From Azospirillum oryzae (GTDB taxonomy: Bacteria; Pseudomonadota; Alphaproteobacteria; Azospirillales; Azospirillaceae): 64,000 bases of DNA. Where the stretch lies: NCBI RefSeq assembly GCF_008364795.1, contig NZ_VTTM01000004.1:98770-162769 (forward strand), written 5' to 3'. The notes under the pieces were generated by a model, which saw only the letters and a program-made list of their open reading frames with translations, was not told where the DNA came from and did no database searches. This document shows, in pieces, positions 1 through 8,680 of the stretch (position 1 is the first letter of the stretch; each line of letters opens with the position of its first letter). Position numbers and translations under genes: made by a program.

Positions 1-2843
1 TGCGCCGCCCCCTCCATCACCTCGCGCACGATTCGCGCGGCGTCCACCGCCTCCGCTTCCGGCACCTCGAACAGCAGTTCGTCGTGCACTTGCAGAAGCA
101 TCCGTGCGCTGCTGCCCGCGGCGGCGAGCGCGGCCGGCATGCGGTTCATCGCACGCTTCATGATGTCGGCGGCGGTGCCCTGGATCGGGGCGTTGATCGC
201 CTGACGCTCGGCGAAGGCGCGGCGGGCGGCGTTCTTTTCCTGGATGCCGGGCATGTAGCAGCGGCGGCCGAACAGCGTCACCACATAGCCGTGCTGGCGG
301 GCGAAGGCCTTGATCGACTCCATCCACACCTTCAGCTCATGGAAGCGTTCCAGATAGGTCTTGATGAAGGCGTTGGCCTCCCCCGGCGCGATGCCGAGCT
401 GGCGGCCGAGGCCGAAGCCGGAGATGCCGTAGATGATGCCGAAGTTGATCGCCTTGGCCTTGCGGCGGATGTCCGGCGTCATCTGCTCCAGCGGGATGCC
501 GAAGACCTGGGCGGCGGTGGCGGCGTGAATGTCCAGCCCGTCGCGGAAGGCGTCCTTCAACGCCTGGATGTTCGCCATCTCCGCCACCAGACGCAGTTCG
601 ATCTGCGAGTAATCGACGCTCAGCAGCTTATGGCCGGGTGAGGCGACGAAGGCGCGGCGGATCTTCTTGCCCTCCTCCGTCCGTACCGGGATGTTCTGCA
701 GGTTGGGGTCGGTGGAGGACAAACGCCCGGTGTTGGTCGCCGCCAGCGCGAAGGCGGTGTGGACGCGGCCGGTGATGGGCGAGATCTTCTCCTGCAGCGC
801 GTCGGTGTAGGTGCTTTTCAGCTTGGCAAGCTGGCGCCAGTCGAGCACGCGCTGGGCGATGCTGTGGCCCTGCTCCGCCAGTTCCTCCAGCACGCTGCTG
901 TCGGTGGAATAGGCGCCGGTCTTGCCCTTCTTGCCGGTGCCGAGCTTCATCGTGTCGAACAGGATCTCACCCAGCTGCTTGGGCGAGCCGATGTTGAAGG
1001 TCTGGCCGGCCAGCGTGTGGACGTCCTTCTCGATCTCGGCGAGGCGGACAGACAGACTCTGCGACAGGTCGGACAGCGCCTTCTTGTCGATGCGCACGCC
1101 GGCCCGCTCCATGTCCGCCACCACCGGGACCAGCGGGCGGTCCAGCGTCTCGTACACGGTGACCATGCGGTCGTCCACCAGACGCGGCTTCAGCAGCGTC
1201 CACAGGCGCAGCGTGATATCGGCATCCTCGGCGGCATAGGCCAGCGCCTTATCCAGCGGCACGCGGTCGAAGGTGATCTGGTTCTTGCCGGTGCCGCAGA
1301 CCTCCTTGAAGGGGATCGGCGTGTAGGCGAGGTGCAGTTCCGCCAACTCGTCCATGCCGTGGCCGTGGGACCCGCCCTCCAGCACGTAGGAGATCAGCAT
1401 GCTGTCGTCCACCGGCGAGACATTGATGCCGTTGCGGGCGAACAGCTGGTGGTCGAACTTGAAGTTGTGGCCGATTTTCAGGACCGACGGGTCCTCCAGC
1501 ACGTCCTTCAGGATCGCCATCGCCTCGGTCGTGGGGATCTGCTTGGGCGGCGGCGGGGCGTCGAAGTCCAGCTGGCCGGCGGCGGCGGTCGAGGCGCCAT
1601 GGGCGAGCGGGATGTAGCAGGCGATGCCCGGCTCGGTGGACAGCGAGACGCCGACCAGCGTGGCGGTGGCCGGGGTCAGGCTGTCGGTCTCGGTATCGAC
1701 CGCCAGCACGCCGGTCTCGCGCGCCCGCTCGACCCAGCGGCGCAGCGCGTCGGCGTCCTGCACCAGCTCATAGCGCACCTCCGGCACATGCAGCACCGTC
1801 TTGCGGGCCGGGCGGTCCTCTCCGGCCGGGCCTTCGGCCGGCGCCGGAGAGGTTGCGGCGGGGGTGGCTGCCGAATGGGAGGACGCAGGCGTGCCACCGG
1901 CCCCGTCGGCGATGCGGCCGTCCTTCTGCATCTCCATCTCGACGCGAGAGACGATGCTGCGGAAGCCCTGGGCCTTCAGGAAATCGATCAGACGCTGGTG
2001 GTCGGGCTCGCGCACCCGCAGCTCGTCCAGCGGCTTGGGCGGCGGCACCTGATCGTCCAGCAGGACCAGACGGCGGGAGACGCGGGCCAGATCGGCGAAC
2101 TCGATCAGCTTCTGGCGACGGGCCGGCTGCTTGATCTTCTCGGCATTGGCCAGCAGCGCTTCCAGGTCGCCATATTCGGTGATGAGTTGGGCGGCGGTCT
2201 TCACGCCGATGCCGGGCACGCCGGGAACATTGTCGACGCTGTCGCCGGCCAGCGCCTGGACGTCCACCACCTTGTCCGGCGGGACGCCGAACTTCTCGAA
2301 CACCTCGTCGGGGCCGATGGTCTTGTTCTTCATCGGGTCGAACATGCCGACACCGGGGCGGACCAACTGCATCAGGTCCTTGTCCGACGACACGATGGTG
2401 ACCGGACGGCCGGCCTCCTGCGCCAGACGGGCGTAGGTGGCGATCAGGTCGTCGGCCTCGAAGCCCTCCAGCTCCAGACAGGGCAGGCAGAAGGCCTCCG
2501 TCGCCTCGCGGATCAGGGCGAACTGCGGCTTCAACTCCTCCGGCGGTTCCGGGCGGTGGGCCTTGTAGTCGGGATAGAATTCGTTGCGGAAATTCAGCCG
2601 CTTGCTGTCGAAGACCACCGCCACCGCTTCCGCCTTGGCGTCGGCCAGCAGCTTCAGCAGCATGTTGGAAAAGCCCAGCACCGCGTTGACCGGCGTGCCG
2701 TCCGGCCGCGTCAGCATCGGCAGCGCGTGGAAGGCGCGGAAGATGAAGCCCGACCCGTCGACCAGATACAGGCCGCTGCCGTCGCCGCCCGGATTGGCCT
2801 TGGCTTCGGTCGCGGTGTTCTCGGAGGCGGTGGCATCAGTCAT
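1..2843 (-). CDS. polA: DNA polymerase I, 3' end beyond the window
   Basis: This is DNA polymerase I, used for Okazaki fragment processing and repair synthesis. The frame opens at an ATG (2843-2841) and reads MTDATASENT, then LYLVDGSGFIFRAFHALP, the start of the 5' nuclease domain, after a short non-conserved leader. The 5' nuclease core includes the GFEADDLIATYA and helix-hairpin-helix GIGVKTAAQL segments. A Pro/Ala-rich linker leads to an intact 3'-5' exonuclease domain (LAVDTETDS, exo I Asp and Glu present). The polymerase domain has NTGRLSSTDPNLQNIPVR, the metal-binding VDYSQIELR, RRKAKAINFGIIYG and QVHDELLFEVPE. About 947 codons are inside the window; only the last few dozen residues are missing. 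All three activities look intact. The very long open frames on the other strand are GC-driven shadows. Confidence 0.97.
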   Translation of the reverse strand, partial: MTDATASENTATEAKANPGGDGSGLYLVDGSGFIFRAFHALPMLTRPDGTPVNAVLGFSNMLLKLLADAKAEAVAVVFDSKRLNFRNEFYPDYKAHRPEPPEELKPQFALIREATEAFCLPCLELEGFEADDLIATYARLAQEAGRPVTIVSSDKDLMQLVRPGVGMFDPMKNKTIGPDEVFEKFGVPPDKVVDVQALAGDSVDNVPGVPGIGVKTAAQLITEYGDLEALLANAEKIKQPARRQKLIEFADLARVSRRLVLLDDQVPPPKPLDELRVREPDHQRLIDFLKAQGFRSIVSRVEMEMQKDGRIADGAGGTPASSHSAATPAATSPAPAEGPAGEDRPARKTVLHVPEVRYELVQDADALRRWVERARETGVLAVDTETDSLTPATATLVGVSLSTEPGIACYIPLAHGASTAAAGQLDFDAPPPPKQIPTTEAMAILKDVLEDPSVLKIGHNFKFDHQLFARNGINVSPVDDSMLISYVLEGGSHGHGMDELAELHLAYTPIPFKEVCGTGKNQITFDRVPLDKALAYAAEDADITLRLWTLLKPRLVDDRMVTVYETLDRPLVPVVADMERAGVRIDKKALSDLSQSLSVRLAEIEKDVHTLAGQTFNIGSPKQLGEILFDTMKLGTGKKGKTGAYSTDSSVLEELAEQGHSIAQRVLDWRQLAKLKSTYTDALQEKISPITGRVHTAFALAATNTGRLSSTDPNLQNIPVRTEEGKKIRRAFVASPGHKLLSVDYSQIELRLVAEMANIQALKDAFRDGLDIHAATAAQVFGIPLEQMTPDIRRKAKAINFGIIYGISGFGLGRQLGIAPGEANAFIKTYLERFHELKVWMESIKAFARQHGYVVTLFGRRCYMPGIQEKNAARRAFAERQAINAPIQGTAADIMKRAMNRMPAALAAAGSSARMLLQVHDELLFEVPEAEAVDAARIVREVMEGAA

Positions 2844-2928
2844 GGCGGTCTCTCGTCCCTTCCTTGCGGGCGCTACCATCGCCGAAGGAGGGCCGGGAGT
2901 CGAGTGCCGAGACCGGGGTAAAGCGCCC

Positions 2929-3696
2929 TCAGCCGGTGCTGTCCTCCACCGCGCTGGTCACCACCGGGCCGACGAAGGCATAGCCGACGCCGTGCACCGC
3001 CTGGACCGGCAGGGCGCAGCCGCTGCGCTCCTCCACCTTGATGCGCAGGCGGCGGACCAGCGAGTCGATGGAGCGGCTGTAGGGGTCCCAGTCACGGCCG
3101 GTCAGCGCCAAGGAGATGTCCTGGCGGCTCACCGCTTCGCCGGGCGCGGTGACCAGCAGCGAGAGGAACTTGTACTCCGTCGCGGTCAGCGGCACGGCGG
3201 CGCCGGTCGGCGGCTGGATGCGCCATTCGATGTCGTCGAACAGCCACGCCTTGCGCAGGTCCGCCGACGGTGCACCGACGGGAGCGGCGGGCGGCGGCGG
3301 GACATGGTCCGCGGCGGGCGGCGAATCGGCGCCCTTCTGCATCCGGCGCATCAACGCCTTGACCTGCGCCTCCACCTCGCGGAAATCGACCGGCTTGACC
3401 AGATAGACGTCGGCGCCAAGTTCCAAACCGATGACGCGGTCGATCAGGCTGGAGCGTGCCGTCAGCATGATGATGGCGGCCGGCGAGCCGGCGCGGATCC
3501 GGCGGGCGACGGAAAAGCCATCCTCGTCCGGCAGGTTGATGTCGAGCACGATCACGTCGGCCGGCCCTGCCTCCAGCAGCCGGTCCAGTTCCGCACCGCG
3601 CGACGCCCCCCGCACCTCGAAGCCGCAACGGTCGAGATATTCGACAAGATCGTCACGAAGGTCGGCTTCGTCCTCGACCACAATGATCCGGGCCAC
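2929..3696 (-). CDS. OmpR/PhoB-type response regulator
   Basis: This is a 255-residue two-component response regulator. The receiver domain (about 1-120) has the acidic pair E8/D9, the phospho-acceptor D52 in IVLDINLPDEDG, the switch threonine T79 in MLTARS and the conserved K101 in YLVKPVD. A Pro/Ala-rich linker follows, then a winged-helix DNA-binding domain (about 150-245) with TATEYKFLSLL and IDSLVRRLRIKVEE, typical of the OmpR family. The start is a GTG preceded by GTGAGG. No cognate histidine kinase lies beside it, so its signal cannot be inferred. It lies just downstream of the binding-protein gene, with a gap of about 120 bases that holds the likely promoter. Confidence 0.9.
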   Translation of the reverse strand: MARIIVVEDEADLRDDLVEYLDRCGFEVRGASRGAELDRLLEAGPADVIVLDINLPDEDGFSVARRIRAGSPAAIIMLTARSSLIDRVIGLELGADVYLVKPVDFREVEAQVKALMRRMQKGADSPPAADHVPPPPAAPVGAPSADLRKAWLFDDIEWRIQPPTGAAVPLTATEYKFLSLLVTAPGEAVSRQDISLALTGRDWDPYSRSIDSLVRRLRIKVEERSGCALPVQAVHGVGYAFVGPVVTSAVEDSTG

Positions 3697-3814
3697 GACG
3701 CCTCACGCCCCCAATTCACATTCGTATGAGGTTATCTTAAACGCCTGGACGGGTTACGCAAACCCTATCGGACGAATGGAATAAACGAAGCCGCGCAATA
3801 TCGGTTCCGCTGCC

Positions 3815-4651
3815 TTACCGATTGGACAGGTAACGGTCGCCGACCGTCGCGGCATAGCGCGCAACCCACTCGCGGTCGATGGCGTCGACGCGGCCCTTCG
3901 CCTTCAGCTCGGCAAAGCAGCGGTCGAAGTCGGCGCGCAGCGACTCGTCGCGGAAAACCATGCTGTAGGACGTCGGCGGGAAGATGGCGGTGAACTGCAC
4001 CGGCTGGGCCGGATCGAACGGCAACCCGCCGGCAGATTTCGCCTTTTCCTGAAGCTGGCGGTTGTATTCGGCGAAGATCAGGCCGTCGGCCAGCACCGCA
4101 TCCACCCGGCCGGCGAACAGCAGGTTGGAATGCACCATCTGGTCGGCGCGCTCGCGGAAATCGCCGAAGCTGGGGATCGCGGCGCGCAGGCCCGGCAGCA
4201 CGTCCGGCGCGCCGGAAAAGGTGATGACCCGCTTGCCCGCCAGATCGGCCAGCGACCGCACCGTCAGGCCGCTGCTTTTCAGCACCGAGGCGCCGTTCTG
4301 GTAGAAGATATAGGGGACGGAGCGGGACCCCGGCATCTCCATTCCCGCCGGAACGGTGGTGACGGCATCCACGTGGCCGCCCGCCTGCACACCGTCGCGA
4401 TAATCGTTCCAGTGGCGGCCGAAGGGGACAACCTTGAAATGCGCCTCATGCCCGCAGGCGGCCAGGGTTTCCGTGATGATGGACGCCTCGCGCCCGGTGC
4501 CGTCGGCGGTCATCATCGGCGGCAGTTCCGGCGCCAGGATCGTCACCGGGCGGGCCGCAGCGGGCAGCGCCGCGGAGACGAGTCCGATGATCAGGGCGAG
4601 GCGGGCCGCGACGTCCATCGGGGCAGCGAATGCACGAACACCGAACGCCAT
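3815..4651 (-). CDS. periplasmic solute-binding protein, family 3 type
   Basis: This is a 278-residue secreted protein resembling the substrate-binding (SBP_bac_3) family of amino-acid ABC transporters. A hydrophobic signal segment (LALIIGLVSAALPAAARP) is followed by the mature start VTILAPELPPMM, then the family layout ASIITETLAACG, VPAGMEMPGS, SLADLAGKRVITFSG, GRVDAVLADG and a C-terminal AKGRVDAIDREWVARY. I chose the ATG at 4651 because GGAG sits 8 bases upstream; a GTG three codons earlier has no ribosome site. No permease or ATPase gene is adjacent. It may therefore be an orphan binding protein or a sensor of the kind found near signalling genes. Ligand unknown. Confidence 0.8.
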   Translation of the reverse strand: MAFGVRAFAAPMDVAARLALIIGLVSAALPAAARPVTILAPELPPMMTADGTGREASIITETLAACGHEAHFKVVPFGRHWNDYRDGVQAGGHVDAVTTVPAGMEMPGSRSVPYIFYQNGASVLKSSGLTVRSLADLAGKRVITFSGAPDVLPGLRAAIPSFGDFRERADQMVHSNLLFAGRVDAVLADGLIFAEYNRQLQEKAKSAGGLPFDPAQPVQFTAIFPPTSYSMVFRDESLRADFDRCFAELKAKGRVDAIDREWVARYAATVGDRYLSNR

Positions 4652-5129
4652 CCTTCGCACTCCGTCCTTGCCAGCCTGAGATCAAGTCCGCCGCAACCGC
4701 CGCGGCCAGCCCGGAGGCTGTCCGTCCCGGAAAGTAGCATGGACGACGGCGCGGTCGTCCACGGAAATTCCCGCGTCCGGCAAAGGCTTCGGCGACTTGA
4801 AAGGGAGGGCATGTCACAGTTCGTCGCATTTGGTTGGGTTTGGTCGCCGGCCGTTGCCGGTCGTTCCGATTTTTCCGGTCACTCCGACAATGAACACCCC
4901 TTTGCCAAATGTTATTTCAGGACTGAGTAATTCGATCGTGCTATGGATAGGCTCATCGGCCACTCGCATGACGCCCGCCGGCTGGCTTGATGACTGTCGG
5001 CATGTTGCACGCGGGGGTGGATTTACTGATGGAAATGGGACTACCGCACCCCCGAACCTCCGGGCCGGGGGTGGCATGAAACCCGCCATGGATGCAAAGG
5101 CCACGATCGGCCGGGTCAGGAGGATGTGG
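4652..5129. promoter_or_regulatory. divergent intergenic region upstream of siaA
   Basis: This is about 480 bases between the divergent binding-protein gene and the sia operon. The part around 4890-4990 is less GC-rich than its surroundings and probably carries the siaA promoter, but I could not fit a convincing -35/-10 pair or a sigma54 site. An open frame continues upstream of siaA through this region, but its composition is unlike a protein and it lacks a ribosome site. AGGAGG at 5118-5123 is the ribosome site for siaA. Confidence 0.5.
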
Positions 5130-6797
5130 ATGAGCGTCACGGGATGGGACGACACCGAATCCTATACGCTTCGCGGCGCCGGCCCCCGTGGATCGGGTGA
5201 CGAGGTCGCCCGCGCCGGCGGATCGTCTCTGCTGACACGCGTCATTCTGATGATCGTCGGCTGCACGCTGCTGGTCGGGCTGATCGCCATGGGCGTGTCG
5301 TCCGTGCTGGTCGGCCGGCAGCAGCGCGACGCCCTGACCCACCGCGCGACCCTGGTCGGCACGCTGCAGGCGTCGGCCATGGGGCAGGCTGTGTGGGAGT
5401 TCGACACCCGCGCGGTGGAGGCGATGATCCGTGGCCTGATGGCCGAGGACCCGGCGGTGCGCGGCGTCAAGGTATGGGCGGCGACCGGCGGGCGCGGCGG
5501 CCATGGCGAACCGCTGGTGGAACTGGACCGGCCGGCCGGCCGGGCGGAACTGGCGACCGTCGAACGGCAGATCGTGATGTCCGGCAGCAACGGCGAGCGC
5601 ACGATGGTCGGCCTGCTGCGCATGACCTATTCGCTGGAGGAGGCGGAAAGCGCCACCCTGACGGCGCTGGCGCCGATGGCCGGACTTGTCTTCTTCTCGC
5701 TGCTCGCCGTCATCGGCATGATCAGCGTTCTGCTGAACCGGCTGGTGCTGGCGCCGCTCGCCCGGCTGACGCGGTCGGCGGGGGCCATCGCCGCCGGCGA
5801 CTACCGCGTGCGCCTGCGCAACAGCCGTTCCGACGAAATCGGCCAGCTGACCCTCGCCTTCAACCACATGGCGGAAACAGTCCACGACTATACCGAGCGG
5901 CTGGAACAGCGCGTCGCCGAACGGACGGAGGAACTGCGCCAGTCCAACGACCAGCTGGCCGTCGTCAATCGGCAGGTGATGGACAGCATCCAGTATGCCA
6001 GCCTTCTGCAGTCGGCCATCCTGCCCGACGAGCGCGAGATGGCGCGGCGGCTGGACGGGCTGTGCGTGCTGTGGCGGCCGCGCGACGTGGTGGGCGGCGA
6101 TTTCCACATCTTCCGCGAGTTGGAGGATGGCCGCTTCCTGATCGGCGTCGCCGACTGTTCCGGCCATGGCGTGCCGGGCGCCTTCATGACGATGACGGTG
6201 TCGGCCATCCTAGACCATGTGCTGTCGGAAACGCCGGGCAGCGATCCGGCGGCGATCCTGGGCGGGCTGAACCGCATGGTGCGCGCGGCGCTGGCCCGCG
6301 GACGCGACAACCCGCGCTTCGACAACGGGCTGGACATCGGGCTGTGCCTGGTGCGGCCGGACCAGGGCGACCTGCTGTTCGCCGGCGGCCGGATCGGCCT
6401 GCACATCGTCGACTCCGGCACCGACAAGGTCGGCGAGGTGAAGGGCGATCCGCAGAGCCTGGGCTATCGCCGCTCCGACATCGGCCACCGCTTCGCCACC
6501 CACCGGGTGGAACTGGCGCCGGGCCGCAGCTTCTACCTGACCACCGACGGTTTCCTCGATCAGGCCGGCGGCGCCCGCGGCTTCGGCTTCGGCAACCGCC
6601 GCTTCAGCACCATGCTGCTGGAGCACGACGCGATCCCGATGGCCGAGCGCAGGACCGCCTTCGTGCAGGCCCTGGCCGAGCATCAGGGCGAGCGGCCCCA
6701 GCGCGACGACATCACTCTGGTCGGCTTCACCGTTTCACCGGCATTCGCGGCGGTTTCGGCTGCGGACGCATCCTCATCCCACCCCGTCCACCCGTAA
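5130..6797 (+). CDS. siaA: SiaA-like membrane PP2C/SpoIIE phosphatase with HAMP domain
   Basis: This is a membrane-anchored Ser/Thr phosphatase of the SiaA type (555 residues). The layout is a first membrane helix (LLTRVILMIVGCTLLVGLIA), a periplasmic sensor part of about 150 residues, a second helix (GLVFFSLLAVIGMISVLL), a HAMP domain (LAPLARLTRSAGAIAAGDYRV) with a coiled coil, and a SpoIIE/PP2C domain. Predicted metal ligands are all present: D324 in VGGDFHIF, D342 in ADCSGHGVPGAFM, D473 in TTDGFLDQ and D526/D527 in RDDITLVG. In Pseudomonas aeruginosa SiaA dephosphorylates SiaC and so opposes the SiaB kinase; the adjacent siaB and siaC here support the same role. Start choice: ATG 5130 lies 6 bases after AGGAGG; an ATG at 5124 abuts the ribosome site and in-frame ATGs further upstream lack one. 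Confidence 0.88.
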   Translation: MSVTGWDDTESYTLRGAGPRGSGDEVARAGGSSLLTRVILMIVGCTLLVGLIAMGVSSVLVGRQQRDALTHRATLVGTLQASAMGQAVWEFDTRAVEAMIRGLMAEDPAVRGVKVWAATGGRGGHGEPLVELDRPAGRAELATVERQIVMSGSNGERTMVGLLRMTYSLEEAESATLTALAPMAGLVFFSLLAVIGMISVLLNRLVLAPLARLTRSAGAIAAGDYRVRLRNSRSDEIGQLTLAFNHMAETVHDYTERLEQRVAERTEELRQSNDQLAVVNRQVMDSIQYASLLQSAILPDEREMARRLDGLCVLWRPRDVVGGDFHIFRELEDGRFLIGVADCSGHGVPGAFMTMTVSAILDHVLSETPGSDPAAILGGLNRMVRAALARGRDNPRFDNGLDIGLCLVRPDQGDLLFAGGRIGLHIVDSGTDKVGEVKGDPQSLGYRRSDIGHRFATHRVELAPGRSFYLTTDGFLDQAGGARGFGFGNRRFSTMLLEHDAIPMAERRTAFVQALAEHQGERPQRDDITLVGFTVSPAFAAVSAADASSSHPVHP

Positions 6798-6816
6798 GGC
6801 AGGTCGTCAAGTCACG

Positions 6817-7362
6817 ATGAAAGGCAACGAACTCTTCAACCTGCAGGAACTGCTGTCGCGGCAGAAGCTGCTGATCTGCTTCAGCGGCCCCTTCAGCCAC
6901 AGCGTCATCGAGGAGCTGGGCAAGGCGGTCCGCAACCATCTGGAAAATGAGCGGATCGAGAAGTCGGCGATCATGGACGTCTTCTCCGTCTATGTGGAGC
7001 AGGCCCAGAACGTCCGCAATTACACGGCGTCGCGCGAAACGCTGGGCCGGCCGATCCCGGCCAACAGCGGCATCGTGGTGATCGGCAAGGATGGCGACCA
7101 TTACGTCGTCAGCTCCGGCAATCTGGTGGAGGCGGACGACGTTCCCGGCCTGTCGGCGATGCTGGAGAAGCTGCGCGGGCTGGACAAGGCCGGCCTCAAG
7201 GCGGTCTACAAGGAACAGTCGCGCAAGCCGCGCGAGCCGGGCGCCAGCGGCGCCGGGCTGGGGCTGATCGACATGGCGCGCAAGGCCACCCGGCCGCTGG
7301 AATACTCGCTGCGCGCCGTGGACGACGCCTATTTCTTCTTCAGCCTTGAAGTCCAGCTATAA
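6817..7362 (+). CDS. siaB: SiaB-type kinase of the partner switch
   Basis: This 181-residue cytoplasmic protein has the compact GHKL-like ATPase fold of the SiaB family. An N-box-like stretch DVFSVYVEQAQNVRNY carries E61 and N65, and a G-box GAGLGLIDMARKA lies near residue 150. In the described P. aeruginosa pathway SiaB phosphorylates SiaC, while SiaA reverses it. It follows siaA by 19 bases and precedes siaC by 20, consistent with one mRNA. The family was formerly annotated as DUF6272 or as an unknown protein, so family assignment rests on length, motifs and synteny. Confidence 0.86.
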   Translation: MKGNELFNLQELLSRQKLLICFSGPFSHSVIEELGKAVRNHLENERIEKSAIMDVFSVYVEQAQNVRNYTASRETLGRPIPANSGIVVIGKDGDHYVVSSGNLVEADDVPGLSAMLEKLRGLDKAGLKAVYKEQSRKPREPGASGAGLGLIDMARKATRPLEYSLRAVDDAYFFFSLEVQL

Positions 7363-7382
7363 GAAATCACGGAACACGCATA

Positions 7383-7757
7383 ATGGACAGTTTACGGATC
7401 GAGGCAACCTCCTGCTCGCCCCTGATCGATTTCGATCCGGCGGCCGGGCTGTTGCGCATCGAAGGGGAATCCTATCCGGAGAACTCCTTCGACTTCTATG
7501 CGCCGGTGTTCGGCTGGCTGGAGGAGTATCTGAAGGCCCCCGCCCCGGCGGTGGTGCTGGACATCGGGCTGAGCTATCTCAACACCAGCAGCATCAAATG
7601 CATGATCGACGTGCTGGAGATGCTGGACGGCGCCCATCAGAACGGGCAGACGGTGTCGGTGCGCTGGCATTACGACCGCGACAATGACCGCGCGCTCGAC
7701 ATGGCCGAGGAATTTGCCGAGGACGTGTCGCTGCCTTTCGAAATTCTGGCGCACTGA
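7383..7757 (+). CDS. siaC: SiaC-type phosphoprotein (DUF1987)
   Basis: This 124-residue protein belongs to the DUF1987/SiaC family, a STAS-like anti-sigma-antagonist fold. The regulatory site lies in LDIGLSYLNTSSIKCM, where T68 is at the same number as the phosphorylated threonine reported for P. aeruginosa SiaC. Other family signatures are the N-terminal ATSCSPLIDFDPAAG, GESYPENSFDFYAPVFGWL and the C-terminal RWHYDRDNDRALDMAEEFAED. In the known system unphosphorylated SiaC binds the diguanylate cyclase SiaD and activates c-di-GMP synthesis. Here two downstream genes, a kinase and a cyclase, carry the same candidate docking module. Confidence 0.92.
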   Translation: MDSLRIEATSCSPLIDFDPAAGLLRIEGESYPENSFDFYAPVFGWLEEYLKAPAPAVVLDIGLSYLNTSSIKCMIDVLEMLDGAHQNGQTVSVRWHYDRDNDRALDMAEEFAEDVSLPFEILAH

Positions 7758-7777
7758 TCGCGCACTGAGCACCCGGG

Positions 7778-8680
7778 ATGACGATGCGGTCGCAGGAACA
7801 GGAGCTTCGTCAGTGGCTTCAGCGGCTGGCCGAGGATCCGGCCAATGCCGACAACCCGCTGCTGGCGGAATTCCAAGCGCTGGCGGAACGGCACGGCAAG
7901 CTTTTGCGCCAGTTCCGCAAGATCGCCAAGATCAGCGACCGCCTCCAGACCGAGACCAAGGAGATGGCGCTCCAGCAGCGCCAGTTCGTGCTGATGGTCA
8001 GCCACGAATTCCGCACGCCGCTGGCGATCATCGACAGCGCCTCGCAGATGCTGGAGCTCGAGCCGAAGCTGCCGGTTTCGGCGATGCCGCGGGTGGGAAA
8101 GATCCGCAACGCGGTCCAGCGGATGCTGCACCTGATCGAACGCTGCCTGACCAACGACCGGCTGGGCACCGCGGCGGCGCGGCCGATGGCCTTCGACCTT
8201 GCGGCGATGCTGACCGCCCTGACGGGCGAGGTGGGTGCTTCGGCCTGCGGTCACCGGGTCGAACTGCATGGCGCCGACCGTCCGCTCCCGATCCCTGGCG
8301 ACCGCGACCTTTTGGCCATTGTGTTTTCGAACCTGCTGGAGAACGCTGTCAAATATTCGCCGAACGGGGGGACGATCCGTGTCGATCTCTCGGCCGGCGA
8401 GGGTCAGGTCACGGTGCGGATCGCGGACGAGGGAATCGGCGTCAATGCGGCCGACGCGGCGCGGCTGTTCGACAAGTATTTCCGCGCGTCCAACGCCGCC
8501 GGGACGACCGGTGCCGGGCTTGGGCTCCACCTTGCCCGCTGCATCGTGGACACCCACGGCGGCGGTATCTCGGTGACGAGCGAACTGGGGCGGGGATCGG
8601 CCTTCACCGTCCGGCTGCCGGTATCGCGGGCCGAGGTTCGTGCGACCGCCACGGTCCCGGTGGCAGAGGAGGCGTCATGA
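7778..8680 (+). CDS. histidine kinase with a SiaD-like N-terminal helical module
   Basis: This soluble histidine kinase of 300 residues sits between siaC and siaD. Residues about 7-62 (QELRQWLQRLAEDP to KIAKISDRLQTETKE) form a predicted helical stalk nearly matching residues 45-100 of the downstream cyclase, including an identical KIAKISDR. The HisKA domain has the H-box SHEFRTPL with H76. The HATPase domain has the N-box LENAVKYSPNGG, the G1 box ADEGIGV and the G2 box GTTGAGLGLHLAR. There is no membrane helix and no receiver domain. Its stop overlaps the siaD start (ATGA), so the two are translationally coupled. No response regulator lies in the operon. I infer that SiaC may dock on this kinase too. 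The classical siaABCD operon lacks such a gene. Confidence 0.88.
   Translation: MTMRSQEQELRQWLQRLAEDPANADNPLLAEFQALAERHGKLLRQFRKIAKISDRLQTETKEMALQQRQFVLMVSHEFRTPLAIIDSASQMLELEPKLPVSAMPRVGKIRNAVQRMLHLIERCLTNDRLGTAAARPMAFDLAAMLTALTGEVGASACGHRVELHGADRPLPIPGDRDLLAIVFSNLLENAVKYSPNGGTIRVDLSAGEGQVTVRIADEGIGVNAADAARLFDKYFRASNAAGTTGAGLGLHLARCIVDTHGGGISVTSELGRGSAFTVRLPVSRAEVRATATVPVAEEAS

Noticed and set aside
759..2921. Long plus-strand open frame opposite polA
   Set aside because: It is antisense to clear polymerase motifs, rich in Arg/Gln/Gly/His, and has no family pattern; it arises from GC-rich third positions.
4980..5040. Sigma54 promoter upstream of siaA
   Set aside because: A GG-N10-GC spacing can be found, but the -12 element is not TTGC-like.
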